From Flavobacterium psychrophilum (GTDB lineage Bacteria > Bacteroidota > Bacteroidia > Flavobacteriales > Flavobacteriaceae), in NCBI GenBank assembly GCA_945862065.1, contig CAMAWT010000006.1, positions 79,525-143,524 on the forward strand: 64,000 nucleotides of DNA, given 5' to 3'. The translations under genes and the position numbers were made by a program. Positions within the stretch are counted from its first letter, which is position 1, and each line of letters begins with the position of its first letter. Shown here one piece after another: positions 27,120 to 36,600 of this stretch. The notes beneath the pieces were generated by a model that saw only the letters and a program-made list of their open reading frames with translations, was not told the DNA's origin and made no database searches.

Positions 27120-28256
27120 ATGAGAAAAATTTTATTTTTAACGCTTTTTATTTCATCATTTGTAGGCATCTCGCAAGTAAAAAACGACAGTATTTTTTCT
27201 AAAAAATTAAATATTTTTCGCAAAATATCTATATCACTACCTAAATCATTTTCTGAAGATTCTAAAAACACATACCCCGTTTTTGTAGTTTTAGACGGTG
27301 ACTATTTATTTGATTCTTTCAACGGAACGTTGTCTTATGGAGCCTATTGGGATGATTTGCCAGAAATGATTGTTGTGGGAATTCATCAATCTGAAACCCG
27401 ATTTGATGATTGCAATTATGATCAACAAACAGCCTTGCCAGAAGGAAAAGGTTCTCAATTTTTCGAATTTATTGGAGGTGAATTACTTCCATATATTGAA
27501 AAAAAATACCCTACTTCTCCCTTCAAAATGATTGCCGGACATGATGTTACTGCCGGGTTTTTGAACTTTTTTTTATATAAAGATGACCCAATATTCAATG
27601 CTTATATTTCTATTGCGCCAGAGTTAGCTCCTGGAATGGACGTCAATATTTCTTCTCGATTTGGGAATATTACAAAGCCCATAATGTATTATCAATGCAA
27701 TGCAGACGGTGATATTAAAAAAATCAAAGAAAACTGTACTTTGTTGGATGACAATCTAAAAAATATTCAAAATCCAAATATTAAATACCTTTACGAAGAA
27801 ATTAAAAACACGTCACATTATTCTTTAGTTTCCTTTGCAATTCCTAATGCATTCTATGATTTTTTCAAAATATATCAACCCATTTCAAATACTGAATTTC
27901 AACAAAAAATAGTCACACTTTCTTCAGGATATGTTGATTATCTTACAAAAAAATATGATGAAATTGAAAAAACGATGGGTAGTAAAACAATTATTAGATA
28001 CAATGATTTCAAAGCAATTGAAGCAGCAATTTTGAAAAACAAGGCATATGATGAATTCGAAAAATTAGCAGCCATCTCAAAGAAAATGTATCCAAATACT
28101 ATGTTAAGTGATTATCATATGGCGATGTTTTATGAAAATAAAGGCGACTTAAAAAAGGCAGTAAAATCATATCAAAATGCCTTTCAATTGAATGAAATTG
28201 GTAGTTTAACAAAAGAAATGATGCTCAATAAAACAGAACAACTTCGAATAAAATAA
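27120..28256 (+). CDS. Secreted esterase-like protein with altered nucleophile
   Basis: 378 residues: signal peptide (MRKILFLTLFISSFVGIS), then an alpha/beta-hydrolase domain like the putative esterase family (IroE/Fes type). The core reads FVVLDGDYLFD, EMIVVGIHQSETRFDDCN and then the nucleophile elbow AGHDVTAGF, where Ser of G-H-S-x-G is replaced by Asp. The C-terminal 100 residues are helical with a TPR-like unit (YHMAMFYENKGDLKKAVKSY). The stop codon overlaps the radA start by one base. The ATG at 27120 is chosen for the signal peptide. Confidence 0.75.
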   Translation: MRKILFLTLFISSFVGISQVKNDSIFSKKLNIFRKISISLPKSFSEDSKNTYPVFVVLDGDYLFDSFNGTLSYGAYWDDLPEMIVVGIHQSETRFDDCNYDQQTALPEGKGSQFFEFIGGELLPYIEKKYPTSPFKMIAGHDVTAGFLNFFLYKDDPIFNAYISIAPELAPGMDVNISSRFGNITKPIMYYQCNADGDIKKIKENCTLLDDNLKNIQNPNIKYLYEEIKNTSHYSLVSFAIPNAFYDFFKIYQPISNTEFQQKIVTLSSGYVDYLTKKYDEIEKTMGSKTIIRYNDFKAIEAAILKNKAYDEFEKLAAISKKMYPNTMLSDYHMAMFYENKGDLKKAVKSYQNAFQLNEIGSLTKEMMLNKTEQLRIK

Positions 28257-29620
28257 TGGCAAAACTAAAAACATCTTTTTTCTGTCAAAACTGTGGAGCC
28301 CAATATGCAAGATGGCAAGGACAGTGTAATTCTTGTAAAGAATGGAATACAATTGTGGAAGAAATTATTCAGAAAGAAGAAAAAACAAGTTGGAAACCAA
28401 GCAGTACTTCTGAAACAAAAAAGGCTGCAAAACCGTTGAAAATTGCCGAAATTGATGCCACTCAAGAAGTGCGCATGAACACCACCGACGAAGAACTTAA
28501 CAGAGTACTTGGCGGCGGCATCGTTCCTGGCTCTTTAACATTACTCGGTGGCGAACCAGGAATAGGAAAAAGTACGTTGCTGTTGCAAATTTCTTTAAAA
28601 TTACCTTACAAAACACTATATGTTTCGGGTGAAGAAAGCCAAAAACAAATAAAAATGCGCGCCGAACGAATCACTCCAAACGGCGACAATTGTTATATTC
28701 TTACCGAAACAAAAACCCAAAACATCTTTCGTCAAATTCAGGAAATTGATCCTGAAATCGTTATTATAGATTCTATTCAAACCTTGCATACCGATTTTAT
28801 CGAATCTTCACCTGGAAGTATTTCTCAAATTAGAGAATGTACTGCCGAGCTTATAAAATTTGCTAAAGAATCTAATGTTCCGGTTATTCTCATCGGGCAT
28901 ATTACAAAAGACGGAAGCATCGCAGGGCCCAAAATACTTGAGCACATGGTTGATACCGTGCTTCAATTTGAGGGTGACAGAAACCATGTATATCGCATAC
29001 TTCGTTCATTGAAAAACCGATTTGGGTCAACCGCCGAACTCGGAATTTATGAAATGCAAGGCAGCGGACTTCGAGAAGTTTCCAACCCTTCCGAAATACT
29101 TTTATCACATAGAGAAGAAGAACTTTCGGGAACCGCAATTGCCTCCACTCTTGAAGGTATGCGTCCGTTGATGATAGAAATTCAAGCACTTGTTTCTACG
29201 GCTGTGTATGGAACACCCCAACGCAGCGCCACTGGATATAACGCAAAAAGGTTAAACATGCTCTTGGCAGTCCTTGAAAAAAGAGCTGGTTTTCGTTTGG
29301 GTCTAAAAGATGTTTTTTTAAATGTTACCGGCGGAATATCTGTTGATGATCCTGCTATTGACCTTGCCGTAGTAGCTGCAATTCTTTCCTCAAACGAAGA
29401 TATTCCAGTTAATAAAGATGTTTGTTTTGCTGGCGAAGTTGGGCTTTCTGGTGAAATTCGACCTGTTAACCGAGTGGAACAACGTATTCAAGAAGCAGAA
29501 AAACTAGGATTCGGTACTATATTTGTTTCTAAATACAACAAAATTTCAACAAAATTCCCAGGAATAAAAATCATACTAGTTTCAAAAATAGAAGAAATAG
29601 TTAGCGAATTATTCGGATAA
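28256..29620 (+). CDS. radA: DNA repair protein RadA
   Basis: RadA is a RecA-like ATPase and helicase that helps branch migration of recombination intermediates. The 454-residue protein has an N-terminal C4 zinc finger (C10, C13, C24, C27), Walker A GGEPGIGKST, the RadA-specific LKNRFGSTAELGIYEM and a Lon-protease-like C-terminal domain (GGISVDDPAIDLAVVAAI). It starts within the stop codon of the esterase-like gene, so it is co-translated with it. Confidence 0.97.
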   Translation: MAKLKTSFFCQNCGAQYARWQGQCNSCKEWNTIVEEIIQKEEKTSWKPSSTSETKKAAKPLKIAEIDATQEVRMNTTDEELNRVLGGGIVPGSLTLLGGEPGIGKSTLLLQISLKLPYKTLYVSGEESQKQIKMRAERITPNGDNCYILTETKTQNIFRQIQEIDPEIVIIDSIQTLHTDFIESSPGSISQIRECTAELIKFAKESNVPVILIGHITKDGSIAGPKILEHMVDTVLQFEGDRNHVYRILRSLKNRFGSTAELGIYEMQGSGLREVSNPSEILLSHREEELSGTAIASTLEGMRPLMIEIQALVSTAVYGTPQRSATGYNAKRLNMLLAVLEKRAGFRLGLKDVFLNVTGGISVDDPAIDLAVVAAILSSNEDIPVNKDVCFAGEVGLSGEIRPVNRVEQRIQEAEKLGFGTIFVSKYNKISTKFPGIKIILVSKIEEIVSELFG

Positions 29621-29656
29621 AAATAAAAAAATCACACCTACAATAGACTTTATCAA

Positions 29657-30817
29657 TTGAAGACAAAAATCGCAATCACTTCCCTCGCAACTATTTCACC
29701 TCTTGGAAACAACCCAGTCCAAGTTTGGGATCAATATATGAATAACAAAACGTGTATTACATCTCAATATATTGGAACCGAAATGCAATTGGCAGCAAGT
29801 ATATCCAACCAAGATAAATTATCGATTCGTCTTTTGCAAGAAAGCGATTCCAAATACAAATCATTAGACCCAACCGTTTTATATGCACTATTAGTTTCAC
29901 GCCAAGCCATGCAACAAGCCGGCTGGCAAAAAGGAGACGATTTTGGCATTAACATAGGCTCTTCTAGAGGTGCTACTCATTTATTTGAAACCTATCACAA
30001 AGAGTTTATAGAAACAGGACGCACTTCAACATTAACCTCTCCAACAACAACCCTTGGTAATATTTCGACATGGTTGGCCTATGATTTAAAAAATAACGGA
30101 CCAACAATTTCGCATTCCATTACGTGCTCAACGGCATTGCATGCTGTTTTAAACGCAGTGGCTTGGATGCAGTCTGGCATGGCAAATAAATTCTTGGTAG
30201 GAGGGAGCGAGGCATCGTTAACGCCTTTTACTTTTGCACAAATGCACGCATTAAAAATTCATGCTACACAACCAGACGAATTTCCGTGTAGGGCTTTTGA
30301 TTTGACCAAAAAGAAAAACACAATGGTGCTTGGAGAAGGTGCTGCAATAGCTTGCCTCGAAATGGGAACTCATCCAAATGCGTTGGGTTACATAGAAGGG
30401 ATTGGATATGCAACTGACGATATGTTACATAATATTTCTATTTCTGAAGAGGCTGTTTGCTTTCAAAAATCGATGCAAATGGCTTTGAAAAATACATCAG
30501 CAAACGAAGTTGATGTTATTGTGATGCATGCTCCTGGAACATTAAAAGGTGATACTTCTGAGTACAAAGCGATTCAAAAAGTGTTTGGAAATGACATTCC
30601 TTTACTAACCACCAACAAATGGAAAATAGGGCATACGTTTGGCGCATCTGGGCTGCTCAATTTGGAGCTAGCGCTATTGATGATGCAACACAATCAGTTT
30701 ATTCCAATACCTTATTTGGATAACCAAAAACAAACTAAAGACATTAAAAAAGTACTCATTAATGCTGTTGGTTTTGGCGGAAATGCCGTAAGTATATTAA
30801 TTTCAAAAGAGGGTTAA
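29657..30817 (+). CDS. Stand-alone beta-ketoacyl synthase
   Basis: A 386-residue condensing enzyme of the FabF/KAS type. The catalytic set is complete: C157 in SITCSTALHAV, His in VMHAPGTLKGDTSEY and His in WKIGHTFGASGL. It is shorter and more divergent than FabF of primary fatty acid synthesis. The start is a TTG at 29657, as no in-frame ATG lies near the expected N-terminus (MKTKIAITSLATISPLG). No ACP or reductase genes surround it. Such extra synthases serve polyene pigments or, possibly, pimeloyl-chain supply for biotin; neither is shown here. Confidence 0.8.
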   Translation: MKTKIAITSLATISPLGNNPVQVWDQYMNNKTCITSQYIGTEMQLAASISNQDKLSIRLLQESDSKYKSLDPTVLYALLVSRQAMQQAGWQKGDDFGINIGSSRGATHLFETYHKEFIETGRTSTLTSPTTTLGNISTWLAYDLKNNGPTISHSITCSTALHAVLNAVAWMQSGMANKFLVGGSEASLTPFTFAQMHALKIHATQPDEFPCRAFDLTKKKNTMVLGEGAAIACLEMGTHPNALGYIEGIGYATDDMLHNISISEEAVCFQKSMQMALKNTSANEVDVIVMHAPGTLKGDTSEYKAIQKVFGNDIPLLTTNKWKIGHTFGASGLLNLELALLMMQHNQFIPIPYLDNQKQTKDIKKVLINAVGFGGNAVSILISKEG

Positions 30818-30882
30818 GTTTTCAGTTTTCAGTCTCAGTTTACAGTTACTGGTGCTAATCACCAATCACTAATCACTAAATT
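30818..30882. repeat. Heptamer-periodic repeat between convergent genes
   Basis: CAGTTTT/CAGTTTA/CAGTTAC 7-mers are followed by TGGTGCTA and then ATCACCA/ATCACTA/ATCACTA. Its reverse complement has the same order of words as 13755-13827. It fills the space between the ketoacyl synthase and recX stop codons. Confidence 0.7.
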
Positions 30883-31354
30883 ACCCCTCCAATTCTTTCA
30901 CTTTTTCATATACTCTTTCACTTTCCCAACCTTTTCGAAGGAGGTAATCACAAAATTTCTTCCTTTTTTTGAGGGTATTTTTTTCGGTGATGGTTTCCCA
31001 ATGTTTGTTACTTACTTCTTCAAACATCGATTCATAGTCATTGGTTTCTATTTCTTTTATTGATTTTGTGATCAAGAATGTTGAAATATTTCGGGCTTTT
31101 AGTTCGATGGTGATGCGTTTTTTACCCCATTTTTTTTGATGCAGTTTGCTTTGAGTAAAAATACTTGCAAAACGCTCTTCATTCAAATAGTTATTGTCCA
31201 ACAAATGAACAATCACTTGTTCTTTTTCATCTTGTGAAACCTGAAAACTATATAGTTTTTCATTTACTTCTGCATGACAACGTTCTTGGTAGGCGCAGTA
31301 GTATTCCATTTTTTGGATGATTTCTTTTAAGGATAAATCAGCAGTTGATTTCAA
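30881..31354 (-). CDS. recX: Regulatory protein RecX
   Basis: RecX binds RecA filaments and limits recombination. This 157-residue helical protein has three tandem three-helix repeats; family marks are YCAYQERCHAEVNEKL, LNEERFASIFTQSKLHQKKWGK and RKKFCDYLLRKGW. A TACTTTTG box at 31375-31382 lies 20 bases upstream. It borders the defence island on the left side. Confidence 0.92.
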   Translation of the reverse strand: MKSTADLSLKEIIQKMEYYCAYQERCHAEVNEKLYSFQVSQDEKEQVIVHLLDNNYLNEERFASIFTQSKLHQKKWGKKRITIELKARNISTFLITKSIKEIETNDYESMFEEVSNKHWETITEKNTLKKRKKFCDYLLRKGWESERVYEKVKELEG

Positions 31355-31374
31355 TGTTTTGGGTTTTTTATTTC

Positions 31375-31382
31375 CAAAAGTA
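31375..31382 (-). promoter_or_regulatory. Putative -7 box of recX
   Basis: TACTTTTG on the minus strand lies 20 bases upstream of the recX ATG. No -33 TTG is seen at standard spacing. Confidence 0.45.
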
Positions 31383-31544
31383 GTAAATATTAATGTATTT
31401 TAAATTATGTGGATTTATGAAATAGTTCTTTTTTATCTAATAGTAGTCTGTATTTCTAACGCAATAAACAGAATAATAGAAATAAACATGTTGAAAAACA
31501 GTATTTGATTTTAGTGCAAAGCCAAATCCAATTTTATTTGTTTG

Positions 31545-31557
31545 CATTCCAAAACGT
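31545..31557. repeat. Left 13-bp direct repeat flanking the defence island
   Basis: CATTCCAAAACGT occurs here and again, same orientation, at 36970-36982, bracketing the TAC and restriction genes. GTTTG stands shortly before and GTAAAC shortly after both copies. The rest of 31355-31650 is AT-rich without a gene. Confidence 0.55.
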
Positions 31558-31561
31558 AGTA

Positions 31562-31591
31562 AACAAAAAAAACCCAGAGCTTGTCTGGGTT
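31562..31591 (-). terminator. Terminator after the SecB-like chaperone gene
   Basis: The stem AACCCAGA/TCTGGGTT has a 5-base loop and, on the minus strand, a run of T. It closes the TAC operon. Confidence 0.8.
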
Positions 31592-31650
31592 GTAATTACT
31601 TTTTTAGAGTGCAGCGCTAATGCAAATGACTAGTTGGGCACTTTTACTAT

Positions 31651-32091
31651 TTAGCGTTTACTTTTCATTAATTCCTGTATTGAAATTACAGGCAAAATTA
31701 CTTTTCCTAATTCAGCTTTTTGCCACGAACTGTAAAGCATCCCTCTTATTGTGGAATAACTGATTCCTAAAAGTGTACCAACAAAAGCTCCTTCAAACAA
31801 TGGTTTATCTTCAATTAATTGGTAATACGACTGGAGTTGATCTACTTTAAAAACAAAATCAACCTCATAACTTCCGCCTTGATAAATTAGATTTCCATTT
31901 AATTCACATTTCATATCTACAAAAATGCTAATTTTCACAATTTCCTTTTCTAAATTGTGCATCATCGCATGGGTAATTTGAAAATTATAAGTTGGATTTA
32001 CATCCATTTTTTCAGGAATAACGAGTGTGTTTTCTTTTATCCAATTGATTTGAATTAAGTGAATATTTTCTGGAATTATTACATTTGTCAT
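31651..32091 (-). CDS. SecB-like chaperone of a TAC system
   Basis: The 146-residue protein has the SecB-fold pattern: alternating beta strands about residues 36-85 (including KISIFVDMKCELNGNL and YEVDFVFKVDQL), then a conserved C-terminal helix and strand, residues 106-142 (TLLGISYSTIRGMLYSS, then GKVILPVISIQELM), like the ARE/LPP region of SecB. Generic SecB is a proteobacterial export chaperone. Here it is the third gene after a toxin and an HTH antitoxin, two bases apart, as in toxin-antitoxin-chaperone loci such as Mycobacterium Rv1955-Rv1957. The likely role is to fold and protect the antitoxin. The family call rests on pattern and context. Confidence 0.7.
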   Translation of the reverse strand: MTNVIIPENIHLIQINWIKENTLVIPEKMDVNPTYNFQITHAMMHNLEKEIVKISIFVDMKCELNGNLIYQGGSYEVDFVFKVDQLQSYYQLIEDKPLFEGAFVGTLLGISYSTIRGMLYSSWQKAELGKVILPVISIQELMKSKR

Positions 32092-32093
32092 TT

Positions 32094-32483
32094 TTAAGAT
32101 GCTTTAGTAATTTCAACCCCTTTTGTAAAAACCTCCGAAATTTCAAATTGTACTTCTTCTTCAAGGGCTTCATTTGGAATTATCACTTTGAAATAGACAT
32201 ACTCTTTTTGCGGTTCTATATGAATAATATCTTCTCCCAAAACCGTTTCTATTTTGGTAACCGTTTTGGTGGTAAATGTATGTGTACCAGTAAGCCATTT
32301 GCTTATTTCCGAAGGTTGTTTGTTGAGCATACGGGCTAAATCAGCTGCTTTTAATCCACGTTCTTCTAGCATCTCGTGAATTTTGTTAGCGATTGCTAAA
32401 TTTTTTTCTACGAGCTTGGCGATTTCTGGATTACCATTTTCTTGTAACCAGTCGTTGATGATGTTGTTTTTTGGAAATTCCAT
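32094..32483 (-). CDS. Xre/HigA-type antitoxin with C-terminal tail
   Basis: A 129-residue protein. Residues 35-85 are a helix-turn-helix domain (ERGLKAADLARMLNKQPSEI, then SKWLTGTHTFTTKTVTKIE). Residues 86-129 form a tail rich in beta-type and acidic residues (YVYFKVIIPNEALEEEVQFE). In TAC systems such a tail is the chaperone-addiction segment bound by the SecB-like partner; that role is inferred. It lies three bases after the toxin and two before the chaperone gene. It probably represses its own operon through the palindromes at 33006-33053. Confidence 0.8.
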   Translation of the reverse strand: MEFPKNNIINDWLQENGNPEIAKLVEKNLAIANKIHEMLEERGLKAADLARMLNKQPSEISKWLTGTHTFTTKTVTKIETVLGEDIIHIEPQKEYVYFKVIIPNEALEEEVQFEISEVFTKGVEITKAS

Positions 32484-32486
32484 TTT

Positions 32487-33011
32487 TTAAAAGTATAATT
32501 TAAAATCCGTTGAACAGTTGATTAAAGTTAAATCGTCATTCCATACGATGTCTTTTTCTACAAAAGCCAAATCAATTGCTTTTGTTAACTTGTTTGCCAA
32601 ATCAAAATGCTTTTTTACATTTGGGCAATCTTGTGCATAATGTGTGGTTTTTATATCGCCATTAAATAAAAAAACTACATGTTCATTGGCTCTAAGGCAA
32701 TATAACCTAATGTTATTGGCTTTGGGTTTACCCAATTCAGTGTAACTTGGTTCTCTGTCTTTGCCTTTTGGTGGCAATGCCGAAGCATCTGCAATGGCTG
32801 CCTCTGGTCTAAATAAGTGATGTTGTGCACCATATTTATCTCCAATAATTTTTATCCATTCTAGCACATGATTTAGCTTTTTTCTATTATGTTGACTATG
32901 ATAATTAACAAAATCTTCAAACAAAGAAGTTGAATGATTATCAATAGTTACCGAATAATAAGCTACTTTATGGTAACGTGCTATGGGTTTTATGTGTGCA
33001 AATGTATTCAC
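32487..33011 (-). CDS. HigB/RelE-like toxin candidate
   Basis: A 174-residue basic protein. Residues 99-148 look like the core of RelE/HigB-type toxins (NIRLYCLRANEHVVFLFNGD, IKTTHYAQDCPNVKKHF, then DLANKLTKAID), preceded by a helical N-terminal part. HigB toxins cut mRNA on the ribosome; activity here is inferred. It is the first gene of the three-gene operon, as in HigB-first loci. The start codon is a GTG at 33011 that lies inside an operator-like palindrome. Confidence 0.72.
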   Translation of the reverse strand: MNTFAHIKPIARYHKVAYYSVTIDNHSTSLFEDFVNYHSQHNRKKLNHVLEWIKIIGDKYGAQHHLFRPEAAIADASALPPKGKDREPSYTELGKPKANNIRLYCLRANEHVVFLFNGDIKTTHYAQDCPNVKKHFDLANKLTKAIDLAFVEKDIVWNDDLTLINCSTDFKLYF

Positions 33012-33053
33012 TTATAAGTTAATTTCAAAATATTTATTCACTTTTAAGTGAAT
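33006..33053 (-). promoter_or_regulatory. Paired operator-like palindromes upstream of the toxin gene
   Basis: ATTCACTTATAAGTTAAT (33006-33023) and ATTCACTTTTAAGTGAAT (33036-33053) are two versions of one palindrome, with starts 30 bp apart, about three helical turns. The second has perfect 8-bp arms. The first contains the GTG start of the toxin. A TATTTTG -7-like word lies between them. This is the layout expected for autoregulation by the HTH antitoxin. Confidence 0.65.
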
Positions 33054-33165
33054 TTTTGGTTTTTTTAAAATTCTTTTTGTTTTATTTGTTACGGGATTCG
33101 CTTACGTGGGGGCAAGAGAATATTTATAAAATAATTTTTTACTTATTTGAACATTCACTGTATAG

Positions 33166-33606
33166 CTAAATTTTCTGACCATAAAAACTGATTATTTGTA
33201 ATACACAAGAAATGATTGTTAGCCATAAGATTGAACTATCAATAAATACGTTTTCGTTTTCTAGTTTTTTCAGGTCATATTCATTCTTAGAAAGTTTTTG
33301 TTCATTTTCTCTTTGTTCCAAAATATAATCCTTCGCACCGTTTTCAAATGATTTTATATATTCTATTTTTCGACTTTTGTAAATATCAAGATTTTTAATA
33401 AGCTCTTCTTTTCTTTTTTTTCTTAAGTAAAGTTTGTAACTTAAGAAAATCAAGAAAAAGGACAATTGTAAATCTTTAATCAAGACAATTATATTCTGTA
33501 TGTTTTCATCCAAATAAAGTTTGGATATTTTCTTAAATGCGTATCCAAATAGCAACAAAACATAAATTATAATCCAATGTGTTATTTTAATTTCATTTAA
33601 TTTCAT
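33166..33606 (-). CDS. Unknown coiled-coil membrane protein
   Basis: The 146-residue protein has three hydrophobic segments (about residues 10-27, 44-60 and 126-142) and between the last two a highly charged Lys/Glu-rich helical stretch (about 62-120) likely to form a coiled coil. I do not recognise a family. It starts nine bases after the type IIG enzyme gene and is probably co-transcribed with it. It precedes the TAC operon by about 155 bases. A membrane-anchored accessory role in defence is possible but only by position. Confidence 0.65.
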   Translation of the reverse strand: MKLNEIKITHWIIIYVLLLFGYAFKKISKLYLDENIQNIIVLIKDLQLSFFLIFLSYKLYLRKKRKEELIKNLDIYKSRKIEYIKSFENGAKDYILEQRENEQKLSKNEYDLKKLENENVFIDSSILWLTIISCVLQIISFYGQKI

Positions 33607-33615
33607 AATTAATAA

Positions 33616-36600
33616 CTAACTTTTTTCAACAATTAATACTTCCTCCTCACTCAACCCATACAACTCATAAACCATTTTATCAATAGCTTTATCAGTTGCA
33701 TCAATTTGAGCTTTCAAATCTAAAGCTTTTTTGCTTTCTTGCATGAAATAATCCTCCCACTCGGCTTCTTCGGATAAGGAAAGTTTTACTTTCTTTTTGG
33801 CGAGTTCTTTGATGAAATCAGCATAAGACAACACATACCAATCTTGGAGTTTTTTTGGTACATCTTCTAAATTAAATTTACGCTGAATGGTGCGCTGGAA
33901 TTTTGAATTTAAAAAACTTAAATTCTGATTAAATAATAAAATTTTATCAGCTTTTTCATTGTATTCTAAAATATTTTCAGGTAATTTAGTAATAGGAAAA
34001 GGTGTTATATATTTTGTGTTAAATCTAAAATATCCACCTCTCAGTACATTACCAGTTGATTTAAGATAGAACCATAATAAATTTGAGTTTAACAAACACA
34101 TGAAAAAGTTTTCAAACTGTTCATATTTAGTATGTATTTTAATACCATAAGCTCCATTTTTTAAACATAATGGAACATTATCTTTTGTAATATTTAACCC
34201 AAAAGTTATATCTGGTGAAACTAACTTAGGTCTATTGCTAAGAATTAAATTTTTCGGATAAACATAAGTGTACCAATTTTTATGATTCATTTTACCTTTT
34301 TCCCTATTTCTTAGAGTAAATTCATTAAGTTTTAGATATTCATAACAATTTGGAAATTTATTTCTAATATCTTCTTCTTCAATAATTTGTGCTTTTTCAT
34401 CTACAATTTCATAAGGAAAAATCACATATTGATTACTGTTTAAAGTATTAAATCTCTTAATATCAGAACCTTTAATGATTTGTTTTACTATTTGTTTTTC
34501 AATAATTACTTTCTTGTTTAATTCTTTTGAATAACCATATATAAAATCATTTTTTTCTTCTCCTTCAATTATATAAATAGAATCACCAGAGGTTTGAATA
34601 CCTGAAAAAATATTTATAAAATCTCCTAAATTAAAATTTGCATTATGTAATTTATTAAAAAATGCGTTTACTGCTGAACTATTCAAATTCCATGGTTGAT
34701 TACTTATTTCAGTGTAACTTAGTTTTTCCCATTCAAATGGTTCATTTATTTTTTTGGGGATTAGATATTTAAATTTAAAATCTTGTTTAGATTTTTTAGT
34801 TAATGTTAAAATACAGGTATAAGTTGTTACTTCAAAAACTAAATGCTCCTCAAAATGTATAATACTTTCAACATATTTATTATTACAAAAATGTTCTCTA
34901 ATACCAATTCCAAAATCTGAAACTAAAAACTTATGTGGTTGTATAAAAGATATTACGCCTAAATTATTTATTAATTCAATTGACTTTTCATCAAATAGAA
35001 CATATATGTCATAGTTGCCTTTGGCTGAAATAAATTTATTTTCATAAAATGAGGTAAGTTCTGGATAAGCATCTTTTAATCCTTGTATTCTTAAATAAGG
35101 CGGATTCCCAATAATCACATCAAAACCACCTTTTTCAAATACTTTCGGGAATGCCTGTTGCCAGTTAAAGGCTTTTTCGCCAGCAATGGCTGGGTCGTCA
35201 ATTAAGGAGTTGCCACATTTAATATTGCTGTTTAGGTCGTTTAGTTTTCGGTTGGGCTGTGCGGTGCGCAACCACAAAGAGAGTTTGGCAATTTCTACAC
35301 TTTCCTCGTTTAAGTCCACACCAAACAAGTTGTGTTCCAAAATGCTCGTGGCTATATCGCTCAAAACCATGGCATCGCCAAACAACTTGGCTTGCAACTC
35401 ATCTATATAGCGGTGTTCGGCAATCAAAAAATCCAAGGCTTGGTTCAAAAAAGCACCAGAGCCACAAGCGGGGTCGCAAATAGTGATTTGCAACAACCAT
35501 TTTCTGTAGTGGTCTAGTTTTTCAACTAAGGCTTGTAGGGTTTTCTTTTGGCGTTTTTTGTCGGCGGTGTAGTCTTCGTCTGCAATGCCTAACTCGGCTT
35601 TCTTTTCGGTACACAATTTGCCAACGGTATTTTCTACTATGTACTTGGTAATGTATTTTGGGGTATAAAATACACCGTCTTTCTTGCGTTTGGTTTTGGT
35701 TTTGTCAATTTCGGCACCTTCCAATTGGGCTTTTACTTCGTCTAATTCGTTTAACGAATTTTCAAAAATATGCCCTAAAATATTCACGTCCACCTCACTC
35801 GCAAAATCGTAATTACTCAATTTTTCGGTGTGATTAAATAGTACGGCATCGTCAATACGAATAGTGTTTAACAAGTCGTCTGATTTGAATAAACCACCGT
35901 TGTAAGCAAAAATTTGGTGCTCTTCTTTGTCAATAGTATTGGTTTGGCTAAAAGCAGGCAATTGCACTTTGGCACCAGTGTTCAAGTCGTCAAAATAGGT
36001 TTTGTAGCGGTCATACAACGATACTTGTATGCGCATTTGCTGCAACTGTTGCCACTCTTTATTTATTCTGAAAATCAAGTTGGTAGGCAATAAATTGCGG
36101 TCTTCGGCAAAGAAAATAAACAGAAATCGGTCGAGTAGTTTTTGCGATTTCTGAAACAATTCTAGCGGGTCATATTGCGGGTTGAGTTGTACCAAATTCT
36201 GAAACAATTCGCGTTTAAAAAGCGAGTAATCTTTGTAGAGTTTTTTGGTAATGGTATCTTCTTCACTTACCGATTGATCTTTGATGGATTTGGCAACGTT
36301 GTTTTTGATATTGTCATAAGCCAAGCACAAATACAGTAATTCAAACTCAGCTTTGTTAAGTTGAAACAAGTTAAATTCTAGGTATTCAATGGCATTGTCA
36401 ATATAAAAACGTAATTTTTCAAAGTTGGATGTAATAACATACACACATTCGGGCTGGTTGTTTTTATAACCAAATGCCTGTGCTTCAATTTTGCCTAAAT
36501 CGGTGGTGTTGGTGCCTTTGAGTTCAATTACTGCGCTTACCTTATCATTAACTAAAATCGCTCCATCGGCTTTTTTGCTGTCTTTTACGTTTTTGTATTC

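Noticed and set aside
31371..31390. Third near-copy of the island-flanking repeat (TTCCAAAAGTAGTAAA)
   Set aside because: It differs by an indel and coincides with the recX -7 box, so similarity may come from promoter composition.
33090..33123. Possible truncated copy of the dispersed palindromic element (GGGGGCAAGAGAAT)
   Set aside because: Only about 15 bases resemble copy 1 and no stem can be drawn; too little to call.
35186..35517. Three open frames opposite the type IIG gene
   Set aside because: They are antisense shadows of the conserved methyltransferase motif region, with no start signals.
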